Below are positions 10,601 through 28,500 of a stretch of 64,000 bases of DNA, in pieces. Each line of letters opens with the position of its first letter. Position 1 is the first letter of the stretch. The position numbers and the translations under genes are program-made. The notes beneath the pieces were generated by a model. That model was not told the origin of the DNA and did not search any database. It saw nothing but the letters and a program-made list of their open reading frames with translations. The stretch lies in assembly GCF_025698545.1 (NCBI RefSeq), contig NC_068571.1, positions 51,059,733-51,123,732 on the forward strand, given 5' to 3'. The DNA is from Gossypium raimondii. Taxonomy: Eukaryota > Streptophyta > Magnoliopsida > Malvales > Malvaceae.

Positions 10601-13350
10601 AGGAAGTGAAGACGGGTTATTTATAAGTAGTGTGGCTTCTTGTTCTAACCTATGGGCTCTTATTATGGATGCTGGCACTGGCTTCACTGCTCAAGTATAT
10701 GAACTCTCTCCATACTTTCTTCATAAGGTTGGTTGTGTTCTTTTGATTCAGAGACTTGTCTATTGCAATTCTTGCTATATCTATATATAATAAAGCTTTT
10801 GACTTAGTTTGGTGTCAATCAACTTAGTAACACCGACTCAGTTTGAAACATACATAAAAACCAGATAATACAATAAACATATATAAGGTTACACGGGTAA
10901 TTTAACTTTCTTTAACTATATCTCTTATCAACCCACTATTCCTATTTTAAATCTTCTGAAAAGTATCTACCGTCACTTTAAGTTCTTTTCCATTAATTTT
11001 TTTATTCTGATTATCTTTGTTTTACTCTTTTTTTTTTTTTTTTTTGAGAAGGTTTATTTTTTTGAAAAAGTTTAGTTCTTGCTATATTAAACATTATTTG
11101 TATGCTATTTTGATGTTTTCACTAGAGTGCATTTGGTTCAAGGAATGTAACATTTTTGGGGGATAATGTGAGATTCTGGCATATTATTCCCACGTTTGGA
11201 TATCAAACATTTCCTTGAGCTGGCAAATCTCACATACCCAATAATGTGAAGATTTCGAAATGATGCAGGAGCTTTTATTTATTTTATAATATTTTATTAT
11301 TTAGTTATATTTATTGCATATTAGATACTATGGATGGCTAGGATTATTATCTTTAGGGTTCAAATCTAGGGCTAGGATAGAACTTTATTTGCAAGAAAGC
11401 CTAGTAACATTACTTGCAAGAAAGAAAGCCTATATAGATGAGTTGTAGGGTTTACAGCCAATATTATTGTTATTATTATTTTGACTAATAAGAAACTAGA
11501 GGTTTTCTATAACCTTAAGTTCTCTAAAGTTCTAACTTCTTTCTTACTCGTTCAGCCCTAATTCTATCAATTATTGCTGTTCCCCCCCCCCTCCCCCCAA
11601 ACCACATCATGGAATAGAAGGGTAATCTCAATATCACCTCTTTCTTAGGTAACAATCAGAAATTTTGGGCAATTTTATTCTTTGTTTTTATAAGTTTAGT
11701 CAATGTTGTCCTTTTTTCCTAGCGAGGCTACATCTAAGTTTAGTAAACCCAATACCTGATCACACAATAAATGTCACTCATTCAATGATATCCAGACATC
11801 ATTTGGACCTCGGAAGAGGATTAGTTAGCATTTTCCGGTTACTACCATAAAGACTGATATAACACACCAAAAAAATGAATTTTAGCAAATAAGGAACAAA
11901 ATTTACCAGTATTTATCAAATGATACATTACTTGTTTTAATATAGATATGCATATATATATATGTTATTTTGTGAAAATTTTTGTTTCACTTACTTTTTC
12001 ATGATAAAAGCTACCGAATTCTTTAAACAGACAATTGATAAGCCATATAAATAATTTTGTTCAATGGTTGTTCGATTGAATTCAACTGATAAAATCAAGG
12101 TGTAATGAAAATGAATTTCATAAATCATCACAATTTTATGGAAAAATTGGCTGAAAAATGTTGAAGGAACTAAACTTGTTGAAAAAACAAATTGTACAGT
12201 AAAGACAATTAAGTAAAATGTGCTTTTAGGTAACCTCACAAATCTTACATTCTAGCCGAATGAACCAAATAGGGCAATGTAACATATCCTGTAATGGGCC
12301 AAGTCATTTTGCTTTTTGGTAATTCTATTACCAAAGTGAATCTTACACTCCTTGGACCAAACGCTCCTTATTAATATATGTCGAACATAGTTGTGAATAG
12401 CTCTTACTCATCTACCAATTTTATTGGTTATGTTCTAAGTCATTTTGCTTTTCGGTAATTCTATTACCAAAGTTAAACTCCTTGAACCAAATGCCCCTTA
12501 GTAATATACGTCAAACATAGTTGTGAATAGCTCTTACTCATCTACTGATTTTATTGCTCTCTGAAGGAATGGATTATGGAGCAGTGGGAGAAGAATTACT
12601 ACATCAGTGCAATTGCAGGAGCTAATAATGGGAGCTCTTTAGTTGTAATGTCTAAAGGTTAGTTTAGCTATCACTATGGTTTGTAAAAAGAAATTTCTAT
12701 TTTTATATTTATATTTATTTATCTTATTTCTATTGCTTTATTGAATGTAGGGACCCAGTATTTGCAGCAATCCTACAAAGTTAGTGATTCATTTCCCTTC
12801 AAATGGATCAACAAAAAATGGAGGGAGGGTTTTTATGTGACTGCCATGGCCACTGCTGGAAGCAGATGGGCAATTGTTATGTCGCGTGGTGCTCCATTTT
12901 CTGACCAGGTTCTTATTGGATTTGTAGGATATCTGTTATCTGTTCAATGGCACACCATTGTTGTGTTAAATGAAGAGCTTACAGCCTTCCTTTATATCCT
13001 TTTCTGGTGCACTTTCAGGTTGTAGAATTAGATTTTCTATATCCTAGTGAAGGTATTCATCGGAGGTGGGATAGTGGCTATCGCATCACTTCAACCGCTG
13101 CAACTTGGGATCAAGCTGCTTTTGTCCTTAGTGTTCCAAGAAGAAAACCTGCAGATGAAACTCAAGAAACCCTTCGAACATCTGCTTTTCCAAGCACACA
13201 TGTAAAGGTATTGACTTCAACTTTTATTACTACTTATTTCATCCTTTCTTCGTGAAGGTGTAAATGTTTACATAGGGCTTTTTTCTCCAGGAGAAATGGG
13301 CAAAGAATCTCTATATTGCATCAGTTTGCTATGGTCGAACTGTTTCATGA
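7620..13350 (+). CDS. Casein kinase 1-like, MUT9-like nuclear kinase, with exon-1 frameshift
   Basis: Sixteen exons: 7620–8025, 8376–8489, 8578–8651, 8766–8835, 8946–9001, 9089–9160, 9397–9491, 9582–9648, 9808–9937, 10017–10235, 10330–10472, 10553–10727, 12567–12657, 12751–12908, 13019–13207, 13291–13350 (TGA). Corrected length is about 705 aa, matching plant MUT9-like/EL1-type kinases, nuclear Ser/Thr kinases acting in histone phosphorylation, light and flowering control. Corrected positions: basic NLS-like [11 protein letters not shown] near residue 45, P-loop [11 protein letters not shown] (151–161), VALK Lys177, HGDVKPEN (Asp269), DLG (Asp292), and the CK1 signature [23 protein letters not shown] conserved C-terminal half follows. 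The oddity is that the exon total is 2,119 bases, one over a multiple of three. The frame from 7620 ends at TAA 7833–7835, while the conserved frame is another one (first ATG 7798). Either a real frameshift or a sequence error lies in about 7798–7832. Exons 2–16 are intact. Confidence 0.88.
11125..12497. mobile_element. Non-autonomous PIF/Harbinger-like element in kinase intron 12
   Basis: The left end (GAGTGCATTTGGTTCAAGGA, from 11125) is matched in inverted orientation by two successive right ends, at 12367 (…CCTTGGACCAAACGCTCC) and 12497 (…CCTTGAACCAAATGCCCC). Each right end is followed by TTA; the left is preceded by CTA, so a mutated 3-bp TTA duplication is plausible. TIRs of this GTTTGGT kind with a TTA target fit PIF/Harbinger or Tourist-like elements. 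The inside (1.2–1.4 kb) is AT-rich with no transposase frame. It lies wholly within the 1.8-kb intron 12. Confidence 0.6.
12301..12556 (+). repeat. Tandem duplication of transposon end plus intron flank
   Basis: Copy 1 (12301–12426) and copy 2 (12437–12556) share AAGTCATTTTGCTTTT, the inverted-repeat end, then the same host flank (GTGAATAGCTCTTACTCATC…TTTTATTG). The copies differ by several substitutions and small indels. The second ends ten bases before exon 13. Confidence 0.85.
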
Positions 13351-16300
13351 ACTGCCTAAGTTTTGTTCAGATTCAGATGCAACTCATTTTGTTCGATCTT
13401 GCACTTGTACAATGAGGGACGACTTTACTGCTTCAATTTAACGAACTAAGCTCTTTAGTCAGATTGATTGATCACAGCATTAGAGAGTTGATGTATGCAA
13501 AATTCTACTTTATTGTCACCATGATGTAGCATCTATTCTAATGCCTGTGCACTGTCATTCAATCAAGTCAAAATCTTTATGGGCTAAATTTATATCTTTT
13601 TTTCCACTAGATGTGAATGTTCTTACCTGTATAGTTTTGAAATCATAATTTCTAGGTTGAAGGCAAGTGCACAGGTTAAGTTTAATTGTTGATGGTGTTC
13701 GAGGAACATTCAATGATGATTTTATGCTAAACTCTAGATGCTTTGAGGCATTAAATCTGTATACTATGTCTAGCTTTGTTTCTGGACTAGAAGATCATTA
13801 TGATCTTTTATCCTTTTTCTTCTGGGATGTCTGATTTGACCCTAAAGAAGAGAATGGTACTTATTTTGTATATTTTGAAGCAACAGTATGTAATTGGTTA
13901 TCATTATTAATTTTGGGCTATAGTTTTTTTTAGTATTCCTGTTTCATAAAAGCTAACCCAGTGCATCTGAAACTGCCTCATCCTTTTGCCTGTCCAATTT
14001 CCCAAATTTGTTTGTTAGGTGTTTTCCTCCCATTATCCTTTTCCAAAGCGGAGAGCCCATGCTATTTTGTTTTGACTAGGTGCATGCTAAAGGCTGATAT
14101 ATCTATTTCCGAAAAGTTAATCTGTCTGTCAGTGTACCAATTTTTTGTTCCATGCTGGCTATTGGATGCCGTTGTGGTTAATTTGACAGTGTAGTCTGAT
14201 TATGCCATTTACAATTTAGCTTATAATTTGATCCATTTATGCTAGCTTAATGCTGTACTTTGGAGTTTGGATTTTAGAATGGTGCTTTGTGGTGTGATTA
14301 TTTTTCCTAGGCTCCAAAATGTGAGCCTATGAGATGGTTTTGTTGTATTAAGAATAGAGGTCAAAATCTCAAAAGAATAAATACTGCAGAGGCTTTTTTA
14401 TATGTGGCTAAAAGCTTTTGCAAAGGAACTGCAAGGAGACGGACCAACATTTGATTTGGTAAGGAACTTTCACTGGTTAACTAAATTATAGTTGTGAGAC
14501 TTATTGTTCTCTTTGCTGTTGGCATATATTGACAGGTCTTTTCATTTGCAACATTTTGCCAAACATTTTTCAGGTACAACTTCAAGTACACCTGTCTTAG
14601 ATTGTTTCAACCGTCTGTTTTTCTTTCTTCTGAAGTGGTAAGCATATCAGGCCTTTTTCAGAAATTCATATATTATCTTCAATGGGGAGTACCTGATAAG
14701 ATTCTTGGCCATATCTGATTTTGCCTTGTGTGATTGCTGATGTTATATAGAAACACAAACATCAACCAGTTTCTTGTGATGTTTGCGGCACTACCACTGG
14801 TTTTACATCTGTTCATTCAATCATTTTTGGCATAAGATACCTAAGCAACTTTTGTAGCACGCTAAAACAATCAATTATATCGGTCTACAGGGTGGAGGTT
14901 AAGGGAGTGGAGAGTTTTACGTTGTTCAGGGACTTATCATATAATGAAGCAATGTTTTGCGCAACTGATTTGTATTGACTTGCCATCCATGCATTTGTGA
15001 ACCTTTCTAATATAGTCTCTATAATGGTGTCTGGTAACCTATGTTATTCAGACTTGGATATGGATATGTATTCGACTCTGATAGGTTCAATATCTTCAGG
15101 TGTTTGTCCTCCATGTCTAGATGTATCAGACACAGGCAGTAAGCAAAATTAAGAGTCTGAGCAACATCGGTGATTCTGGAAAAAGAAGCCTAAAGTAAGC
15201 ATATCTTAATGAAGCTGTTTAATTATGCATTATAGTGGTAAATGATGAATGAGTTGACTAATTGCTTTCTCTTTAAGTTAATGGCTAGGAGGCTCGGGAG
15301 TTTGCAACTTGTGATGTTGCAGAGCAAAGTGGATGCTGAAATTTATTTGAGAAATGAACCATGCCAGTGACGAGTGGTAGAAACATTACGATGATAGATT
15401 GATGATGATCATGTATTTTTGGCTGTTTATCAAAGGATAAAAAGCATGTATTAGGGGTTTGCCGGCTGACCTTAACAATGCTTTGGTGATACCATCTGGT
15501 GTGGACTGTAAATTTTGTAATTGAGCCGAGTCTATAACAGATACTTGACTGTTGAGTCAATCTGAGGTTGTAACCCAACCAGACATTGTATGAGAATTCA
15601 TATTTCAGTTTTAATAATTTCTCTGAAAAATAAACCAACTTACTTTCAGTCTTTGATTTTGTCATTATTTGATCTAATTCACGTTTGCACTTCTAAAGCA
15701 GGGAGTAGGCATATTGCTAAAATTATGTTAGGTATATATTAATATTAGTCCCTGTTGTACGGCGCTTCTACCTGAATCAAGTCTGGATATTTTAATTAAT
15801 TTTTTAATATCATTAAGTTATTTTTTTTCATGTTCAATCCCTTTTAAGATTTATGATTAATTTTTTCAACAATCTCGTTCTTTTGAAAGTGTAATGTTAT
15901 TTATAAAAAATTTGGGAGTGGTTGGGTCAAAGGATAGGTGATTTGAGGACGACTTGCATGCACAGTTTTTGATCAATTTATTTATATTATAAATTATTTG
16001 AGGTTGTTGGTTATTGTCTATTGATCTGGTTTGATCAAGTAAATCATTAAAAATTCAGTTTAACCTACTTTTCTTTTTATAATATTTTTAGAATCGATTT
16101 GTGATCGGATTAGTCAAACTATTTGTTTGTTGATATGATCGGTCAAATTAATTATATCATTAAAAATATAAAAAAATAATAAAAGTGCAATTCAATTAGT
16201 TTTTTGTTTGTTTCAATCAATCCGTATTGGTTCCCGAATCAATCTGATTGGTCGATTTAGTCAATTAAATAACTTAGTTTTTGTCTAATTGTTAAGTTAA

Positions 16301-16814
16301 TCAATTGAATATCCTTGTGTAGGCTAATATTTCATTCAACTTATCTGTGGATTAATTGGTCTCATGTAATTGAGACAGCCTTGATTGTATTATTTCTATT
16401 CCAACTCTTGAATATATTAAAACCCTAAAATATTGGTGGAGGCTTGCTGCCTGTTGGTGATATTAGTGAATACTATTAGTTGAAACTTGTTACAACGGCC
16501 ATGTGCATTGTAATCGCTAATTAGTCAGCCATTTAACATTATTTATATGAAAAATTCAAATAAAGTGGGAATACGAAATGGGTTTTTCCTGCTGAAAATG
16601 AGTGTAAAATCCTAAGCTTTCAAATTTGAACATTCAACAATGAAATGCAAAATCCAATCAATTTATAATAATATTTTCGTTACTAGCTTTCGGGAAATAT
16701 TTCAAAATTGGCAAACAAATTAAGATTTTTTAGAGGACTAATTCAACATTTAACCATTGATTAATATATTATCTAATTATACATATCTTTTCACAATTAT
16801 CTTGTCATTGATAT
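13351..16814. other. Downstream of kinase, no gene recognised
   Basis: The first few hundred bases must contain the kinase 3' UTR. Up to about 15.7 kb the composition is T-rich and moderately complex, like transcribed or intron sequence. I found no conserved reading frame on either strand; the 126-codon minus ORF at 15285–15665 has no recognisable motif. From 15.7 kb on it is AT-rich, with degenerate ‘ggtttgatc/ggttcaatt’ repeat words at about 16,000–16,300 resembling stretches at 18.18–18.33 kb and 59.7–60.2 kb. Confidence 0.5.
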
Positions 16815-17006
16815 CAGAGGCGGATTTAGGGCTAAAGCTCTTAAAATGAAAAATTTATTATTTTGATCCTTTAAATATTTAAAAATTTTAAATTAGTAAA
16901 GATAAAATTATATTTTAATTCATCTTAAAATTGATAGAAACTTTATTTAATCCTTGAAAAATTATAAAGATATAAATAATTTAATTTTAACCTAGCTTTG
17001 CCCCTA
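16815..17006. mobile_element. hAT-type MITE, 192 bp
   Basis: The left end CAGAGGCGGATTTAGG pairs with the right end, whose reverse complement is TAGGGGCAAAGCTAGG. It is flanked by 8-bp near-identical words ATTGATAT (16807–16814) and ATTGATCT (17007–17014), the duplication length of hAT elements. The interior is AT-rich and non-coding. Confidence 0.75.
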
Positions 17007-18840
17007 ATTGATCTAACTTCAATTAAAAAAGTAGAAAAAAAAAATCAATGAAAAGGAGTGCGAATGGGGGGTTATACCCGAGGAAATTCATAAATTATTG
17101 AAGGAGACTAGGTCTCTTCCCCACCAACAACAATATTATTGGAAATTAAAAGCAAAAAAAAGTCAAAAAGTAATGCTTAAAAATAGCTTCACCAGTTACA
17201 ACCTGGCGGTTTAAATGGAGTAACATTAACGATACCAGAAGGCCAATGGCGGTGGATTTCAGATTTCTACTTTATCAAAATTGAATGACAAATGTTTGTT
17301 GACGATGTATGACAACTTTTTTACTTGGGAGATGAAATAATACGAAAACGACACGTGGCATACCATATCTACTGTACCTTCTGTTGATGTAAAGGAATCA
17401 ACTTTTAATAGTATAAATGAATAGAATTTTTAATAAAATGACCAATTTATTTTTAAACTTAATATATTATCTTCTTTAATAGATAAGATAAAATGTAATT
17501 TGATATTTTTACCTATTTTAAAGAATTTATCAATTGTGATTACGAGAGAAATAAAATTTACAATATATGTTGCATATTATGTTACCTATATATAATACGT
17601 CGATTTTAGATTTTGTTATTTATTGAAAATAGATTTTCAAGTATTATTGATAAAATTTTATAGTAATTAATATTTTAGAATCAATCAAATGCTAATTTTT
17701 AATCATCAAAATAACTTTTATCTCTTATATTTTATTACTTTTTATTGTTTTATAATATTTTATTACTTTTCATTTGTAGTAAAAAATCTAATATGTATAA
17801 AATGGTATTGTGACGTGGAAATTAAGTCATGAGAAAGGGTTTCTTCTTAAAAAAATAGCAATCAAATTAATGAATCAATAAATTTAATTTTTCTATTTTT
17901 TCCTTATATTGAAATCTTTAAAGGAAAGCTATAAAATCATGTAGCCTTGTCTTCAAAGCAATTTCAATTCCCAAATAAATTCCATAAAAGGAGGTTTAAT
18001 ATGTATATTTCATTTTTTATATTATTTTCATTTTTCTCACTAGTTATCACTTATTAGTGACAAAATCAAAGCTGTTACTCAATTATGTTTTTTAATATCC
18101 TATTTTATTGATTATTATTTGAATGGAGAAAATTTTGAAAAATAAATGTGAGAAATTTAGTGAAAAATGTTTAATTATTTTAGAATCGGCCGATCGGTTG
18201 GTTGAAGTATTAATTTAAATTGATTAACTCATACCGGCATAAACTGGTTGAACTAATAATTAAACTCATTTTTTATTTTTAATAATTTATTGAATTAAAT
18301 TAGATAAACCAATTAGATCGAGAATCAATAGCTGGACAAGTTTTAATTTTAAGGAATGTTTTAATTATAAATAATAAAAAAACACATTTTAAGAAAAAAA
18401 AAAGACACCCAATAGCAAGCATCCCAATGGCGATTTTTCTATCCGTAGAAACAGGAGACCAAAGAAAAACAGCGGAAAAATTCCACTTTCTCTCTTTTAG
18501 GAAAAAAAAACGCGGAAAACAGCCGCCCACAGACCACTGAGTCAGCTCGTTTCCACGTTCTCTCATGCCTAACACCATGCTTTCCTTCAAACATTTGCTG
18601 GTATTATCATAATATTGTCTCATTAAATTCCTTTATTTATTATATCATTATTATTTCCACTTTTCAAGTTTTGTTTTTGAACTTGACAAATCTTTATTAT
18701 ATATACAGAAAAAAAAAAATCTAACAAAAATTGTCCAAAGGATCTTCCTTTTCAAACACCCATTTCTACGTGGTCTGCAGTCACCCACCTTGTACAATTC
18801 TCTGGGGCATTGAAATTTTGATTTTTCTGCCCTTTTACTT
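17007..18840. other. Intergenic, upstream of malic enzyme
   Basis: Mostly AT-rich with no coding signal. Around 18,180–18,330 are degenerate ‘ggttggttgaa/aactggttgaac’ words of the repeat type also seen near 16.1 kb and 60 kb. The 300 bases before 18,840 are less AT-rich and probably form the proximal promoter of the malic enzyme gene. Confidence 0.5.
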
Positions 18841-18844
18841 CACC

Positions 18845-18851
18845 TATAAAA
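18845..18851 (+). promoter_or_regulatory. TATA box of the malic enzyme gene
   Basis: TATAAAA in the context CACCTATAAAAAGG, 138 bases before the ATG at 18983. This spacing leaves a leader of about 100 bases if transcription starts 25–35 bases downstream. Confidence 0.6.
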
Positions 18852-18982
18852 AGGGGTTGGCTTTTGTTTTCTCAAACAAAAAGCCTAAAGTTTGTTTCTT
18901 CAGTTCTGTCCATTTTTTCTTTGTTTCACAGAGACCGGTGTTGGGTGGAGAAGAAAGAAGGTGTTTATTATTGCTGAGAACG

Positions 18983-24518
<5,536 letters not shown>

Positions 24519-25545
24519 TAGTCAAATATTTTTTGATGTTGGTCTAATAAACTCCTCTCCAGTTTCCCACACCTTAGCCTCTTCTCAATCAGATTTTTTG
24601 TTTATTTTCTTTGTTGTTTATCTGTCTGGTTTTTTCATTTTTTTTCCTTGTAATTTGGGGTTCATTGCATAGTTATGGGTAGGATCTATTGATTTTATTT
24701 TATTTTCCCTTTCCATGGAAACTGTTGTGAGATACTGTTATCAATATATGAAATGAAGCACGGCATTATTCAGTCTTACGGTGACCGCCAAACCATTCAT
24801 TTTTTTTAAGATGGTATTTGTTCACTTATAATTATGTATTTTATTATTAATATAATTTTAAAAATTAATGTAATTCCTTTTGTAAAAAAATAGTTATTAA
24901 TAAGAACATAATACAAATACTCACTTATGAAAAATCATGGTGTGAGCGAAAAGTACGTAAAAGTTTATGTGAAAGTGAAACTTTGGTCTACGCTCAAATC
25001 TCATGGCGTAAATTATTATTGATTTAATAAATAATATTTTTAGAAAAACATTCTCACGATAATATAACTTCCTTAGATGGTAAATAAATAAATAAATAAA
25101 ACCATGTTTTTAACTAAGGAATGTGTTCAACTCAATAAGGAGTTTAAAGAGCAGTATAGATAACCATTTTTATTTAAAAAAGCACTAGTAACAGTAAGAG
25201 TAATTTTATTTTATATTTTAAAAGGTAAATTACTTTTATACCGTTTCTAATATAGTACCCGTCTCTTTTTATAAATTTGACTTATTTTTCCTTTTATCAC
25301 ACTGAGTTGTGATTTTAATATAGCATAGAAGATATATTGGCTAGAGTTTACACAGAATGCCACAAATTGTAGCTGAAACCTGATGTCTGATGTTTTATTT
25401 AGCAAGGCAAGGCTACATTCCATACAAAATACTGCTCCCAGGTTATATACTATATACAAAAGTAACACAGTATAAGCTCTTACGGTCTATGAAGTTGCAA
25501 AGTAGTTTGAGAAAAGTTTAGGATGTATTCGAGAATATACGGATT
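24519..25545. other. Convergent 3' spacer, malic enzyme and cereblon
   Basis: It holds the 3' UTR of the malic enzyme (T-rich to about 24.77 kb) and, on the other strand, that of cereblon. The middle (24.8–25.25 kb) is AT-rich with no recognised repeat. No reading frame of interest is present. Confidence 0.6.
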
Positions 25546-28500
25546 CTATCGCATTTCATCCTTAACTTGAGAACTCCTTATACCCCAAAACGATTTAGGC
25601 TTCAACTTTTCATTTGTTGCAGTGAAAAGCCACCCCATTTGGACGTCACATGATGCGCAGTTTATGATCGTCCATGCATACCTGTGTATCACAGCACTGA
25701 AGTTAATATTGGTTTAAATAGATTTGTCGATTGGGGAGAGAGTTGGTTTTGGGTCTAGTCAATTCAAAATTTAAAATTTTCAGGTCAATTTGGTTTGGAT
25801 CAGAATCAAGTTTGGGATTTTTGGATTCAGATCATTCGGGTTTGAGGCGCAGGCCATTACGAGTTCAGGCTATGATCATTTCGAGTTCAGGTTATTTCAA
25901 GTTCTCAAGTTGTTGACCTTCTATGGCCTCCCTCCTACAAAGTTCCAACAACTATTACATGCACCAATACAAGTTTGTTGTGATGGAGTAAATACTCACT
26001 TGCTACATGTACACTAGAAAATATAAACTAGGAATGATATAATGAATATCATGAATGCCAGATCTGAATCAATCACTCTGCTCTTGGCAACTCTATCAAT
26101 ATGGCATGTTTCTAGCCCTATTGTTTTTGGTTACTAACCGAAGCTATTCTAAGGGATTGTTTTTCCAGCTTGAATCTAAATAAAAGTTGATTATCCCATA
26201 AGGAAACATCACCGCTCTTGCTAATAGGACATTGAAAATCTCAACCTTCCTATTAAACCCCAAGGCAAATATGATAATCCAATATGTCATGAAAAGGTGT
26301 CCAACTATCCATGGTATTTAGCTTAAATGTGATTGGCTAAATGCTAGTCCTTGAGAAAGAGAGTTGAAGAACATACCCAGGAAACCAGCTGTACTCTTCA
26401 TGTGGTCGGCCGCTGGTAACTAAGCCCTTCGCTTTTCGGAAAGTCATTACCTCATGAACATAGCCGTATGAGTTAACATAGGCACCCATAGGACCATCAG
26501 TAGACATCACCAACATATCACTGCGCCTGGCAATTACAGTCTGAAGGGGAAAAAAATCTGGTAAAGACAGAGACCATAGGAATGCATGCCATGCTTTAAG
26601 GACAGGAGGGAGCATGCAACCGTATGATGAGGGTATTCATACACAATAGAAAGTAGTACCTTACAGATCTTGCATCGAACACGATCAAGCCTTTCAAGTA
26701 ACTCAATTTCCCGGCGCAGTCTATATGAAACACCATCAATTTCCAGAAGCTCCTGCCTTGTAGGGTCAGAGATGGGGATTTTACTTGCAATATAAAAAGA
26801 TAAAAGATCAGGCTTCTTCACAAAACCATCCATGCTTGGAGTCCCGACTATTTGTTTCCACATATCTGCAAAATTAGCATATCAAACATTTAAGTTTTAA
26901 CATCGTTCAGACATGAGAGCAAGACAAGACCAAAAGGAAACAACAAATAAGCAACCTATTACCAAATATGAAGAGAATTTTTGCTAAATAATGCCATAGT
27001 ATGTTTGTGTATATAAGTTATTTTTATTATTTTTTCCAATGTATCACAGAACAAAGAACTTTCATTACAAGCACACCAAGTACGAGGCAATACTCCCAAC
27101 AAATGACCAAAATGAGTTGCCTTAAATTAAATTCTAAAATCTGCCATGTACCAAAAATCACATGTAATTACTTCGGCAAAAATTCTCTGTAAGAGAGTTG
27201 ACCTTATACTAAATACCAGACAAGAAAAAAAATTATATTTTCATGAATTACTAACATAGAAAAATCTTTAAAGTATACAAAGTGAATGAGGATGTGGCAA
27301 AAGAGCATAGGAAAACAACCAAAATCAAATAAGAGATACCTGCTGCCTTTTGAGCAAGACAAAATGAGTCGTACATACGATATACCCAAACGGGCGCGAA
27401 TGCTCTTGACAATGTACTTGAAAGATGAGACCTTGGTTCTGCCACTTTTCGAGCCATGGACTTGGTCCCAATTCCCAAGTCAGAATTTCTAACCTCTTTC
27501 TTATGGCCAGAAGGTGAAGAACCTAAGAAGGTAGAATCAGTGTCACATGGACTTCCTGATTGGCTGTCTGACTCAGATAATTTATTGTCGTCAGCACTAC
27601 TTGTCGACTCATCCGTCCTATCAGAATCATAGCAGGCACCGATTGCAGACTGATGAATTCTCCGCTCTGTTTGAGTAAGTTCATTCTCAAAGCTTTCCTC
27701 TGAATTTGCTTCTGAATCATTTTCATCATTTCTCCCTCCATGTGATAAAGCATTTAAAGATAGGATCTGTTGGCCTTGCAGATTATTTAACGGTACCAAT
27801 TTTGCATATGCATCTCGAGGGGTTCTAAATGGTATATCTTCCTCAATAATCTGTATCTCTCCAAAAGGCTTAAAAGAATGGAAAATTACAGCAAATCAGC
27901 ATTCTACCGCACAAGCACTGACAATAAAGATATTTGAGAATATTTTCAAAAAAAATTGCTTTCTTACTGCTCCTTCTGCATCAATCCAACAGCGTTTCAA
28001 ACAAAACCGCTGTTGGCCACGAGTAACCACATTAATAGAACCATCCTCCACTGGACGATATTGCCGAATCTGTAAATGAAGATTAAAATACTTAAGTAAA
28101 AATATTACAAAACAACTGCAGTCAAGCTTAAAATCATTATGAAATGAGAGTGGAACTTACAAGGTACTCATAAGAGTAGGTACAACACATACACACACAT
28201 AATCTGACCACAATTTTCTCAGGTCCAGGATTGGCAATAACTTTTTCCCACACCTACTTATTTCCACCTATACCTAAACAAGTTCACTGTTCAAATCATG
28301 AATAACCTTTTTGGCTTTTTCTTTGTGAATATCTCTCGTGTGTGGGAAAACGGGGTTGTTTCCTCAAACATTTAACAACTCTTTACACAATGCTATAAGT
28401 TGTAAGCAATAAAATGTCATAAAATTGTAAAATACACATTAAAGGCCTATCAACCAGAAAATATAAACAAACAACAGCTTTCAGCATGTATACCTCTGCG

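Noticed and set aside
15285-15665. 126-codon minus-strand ORF downstream of the kinase
   Set aside because: No recognisable motif or coding pattern; ORFs of this size occur by chance in a window this long.
18731-18982. Open frame upstream of the malic enzyme ATG, possibly a plastid transit peptide
   Set aside because: It has no ATG in this stretch and overlaps the TATA box. The mature N-terminus fits cytosolic isoforms starting at 18983.
26337-26615. Annotating cereblon as an ATP-dependent Lon protease
   Set aside because: Only the N-terminal LON-like domain is present. There is no AAA+ or Ser–Lys protease part, and the C-terminus is a CULT domain.
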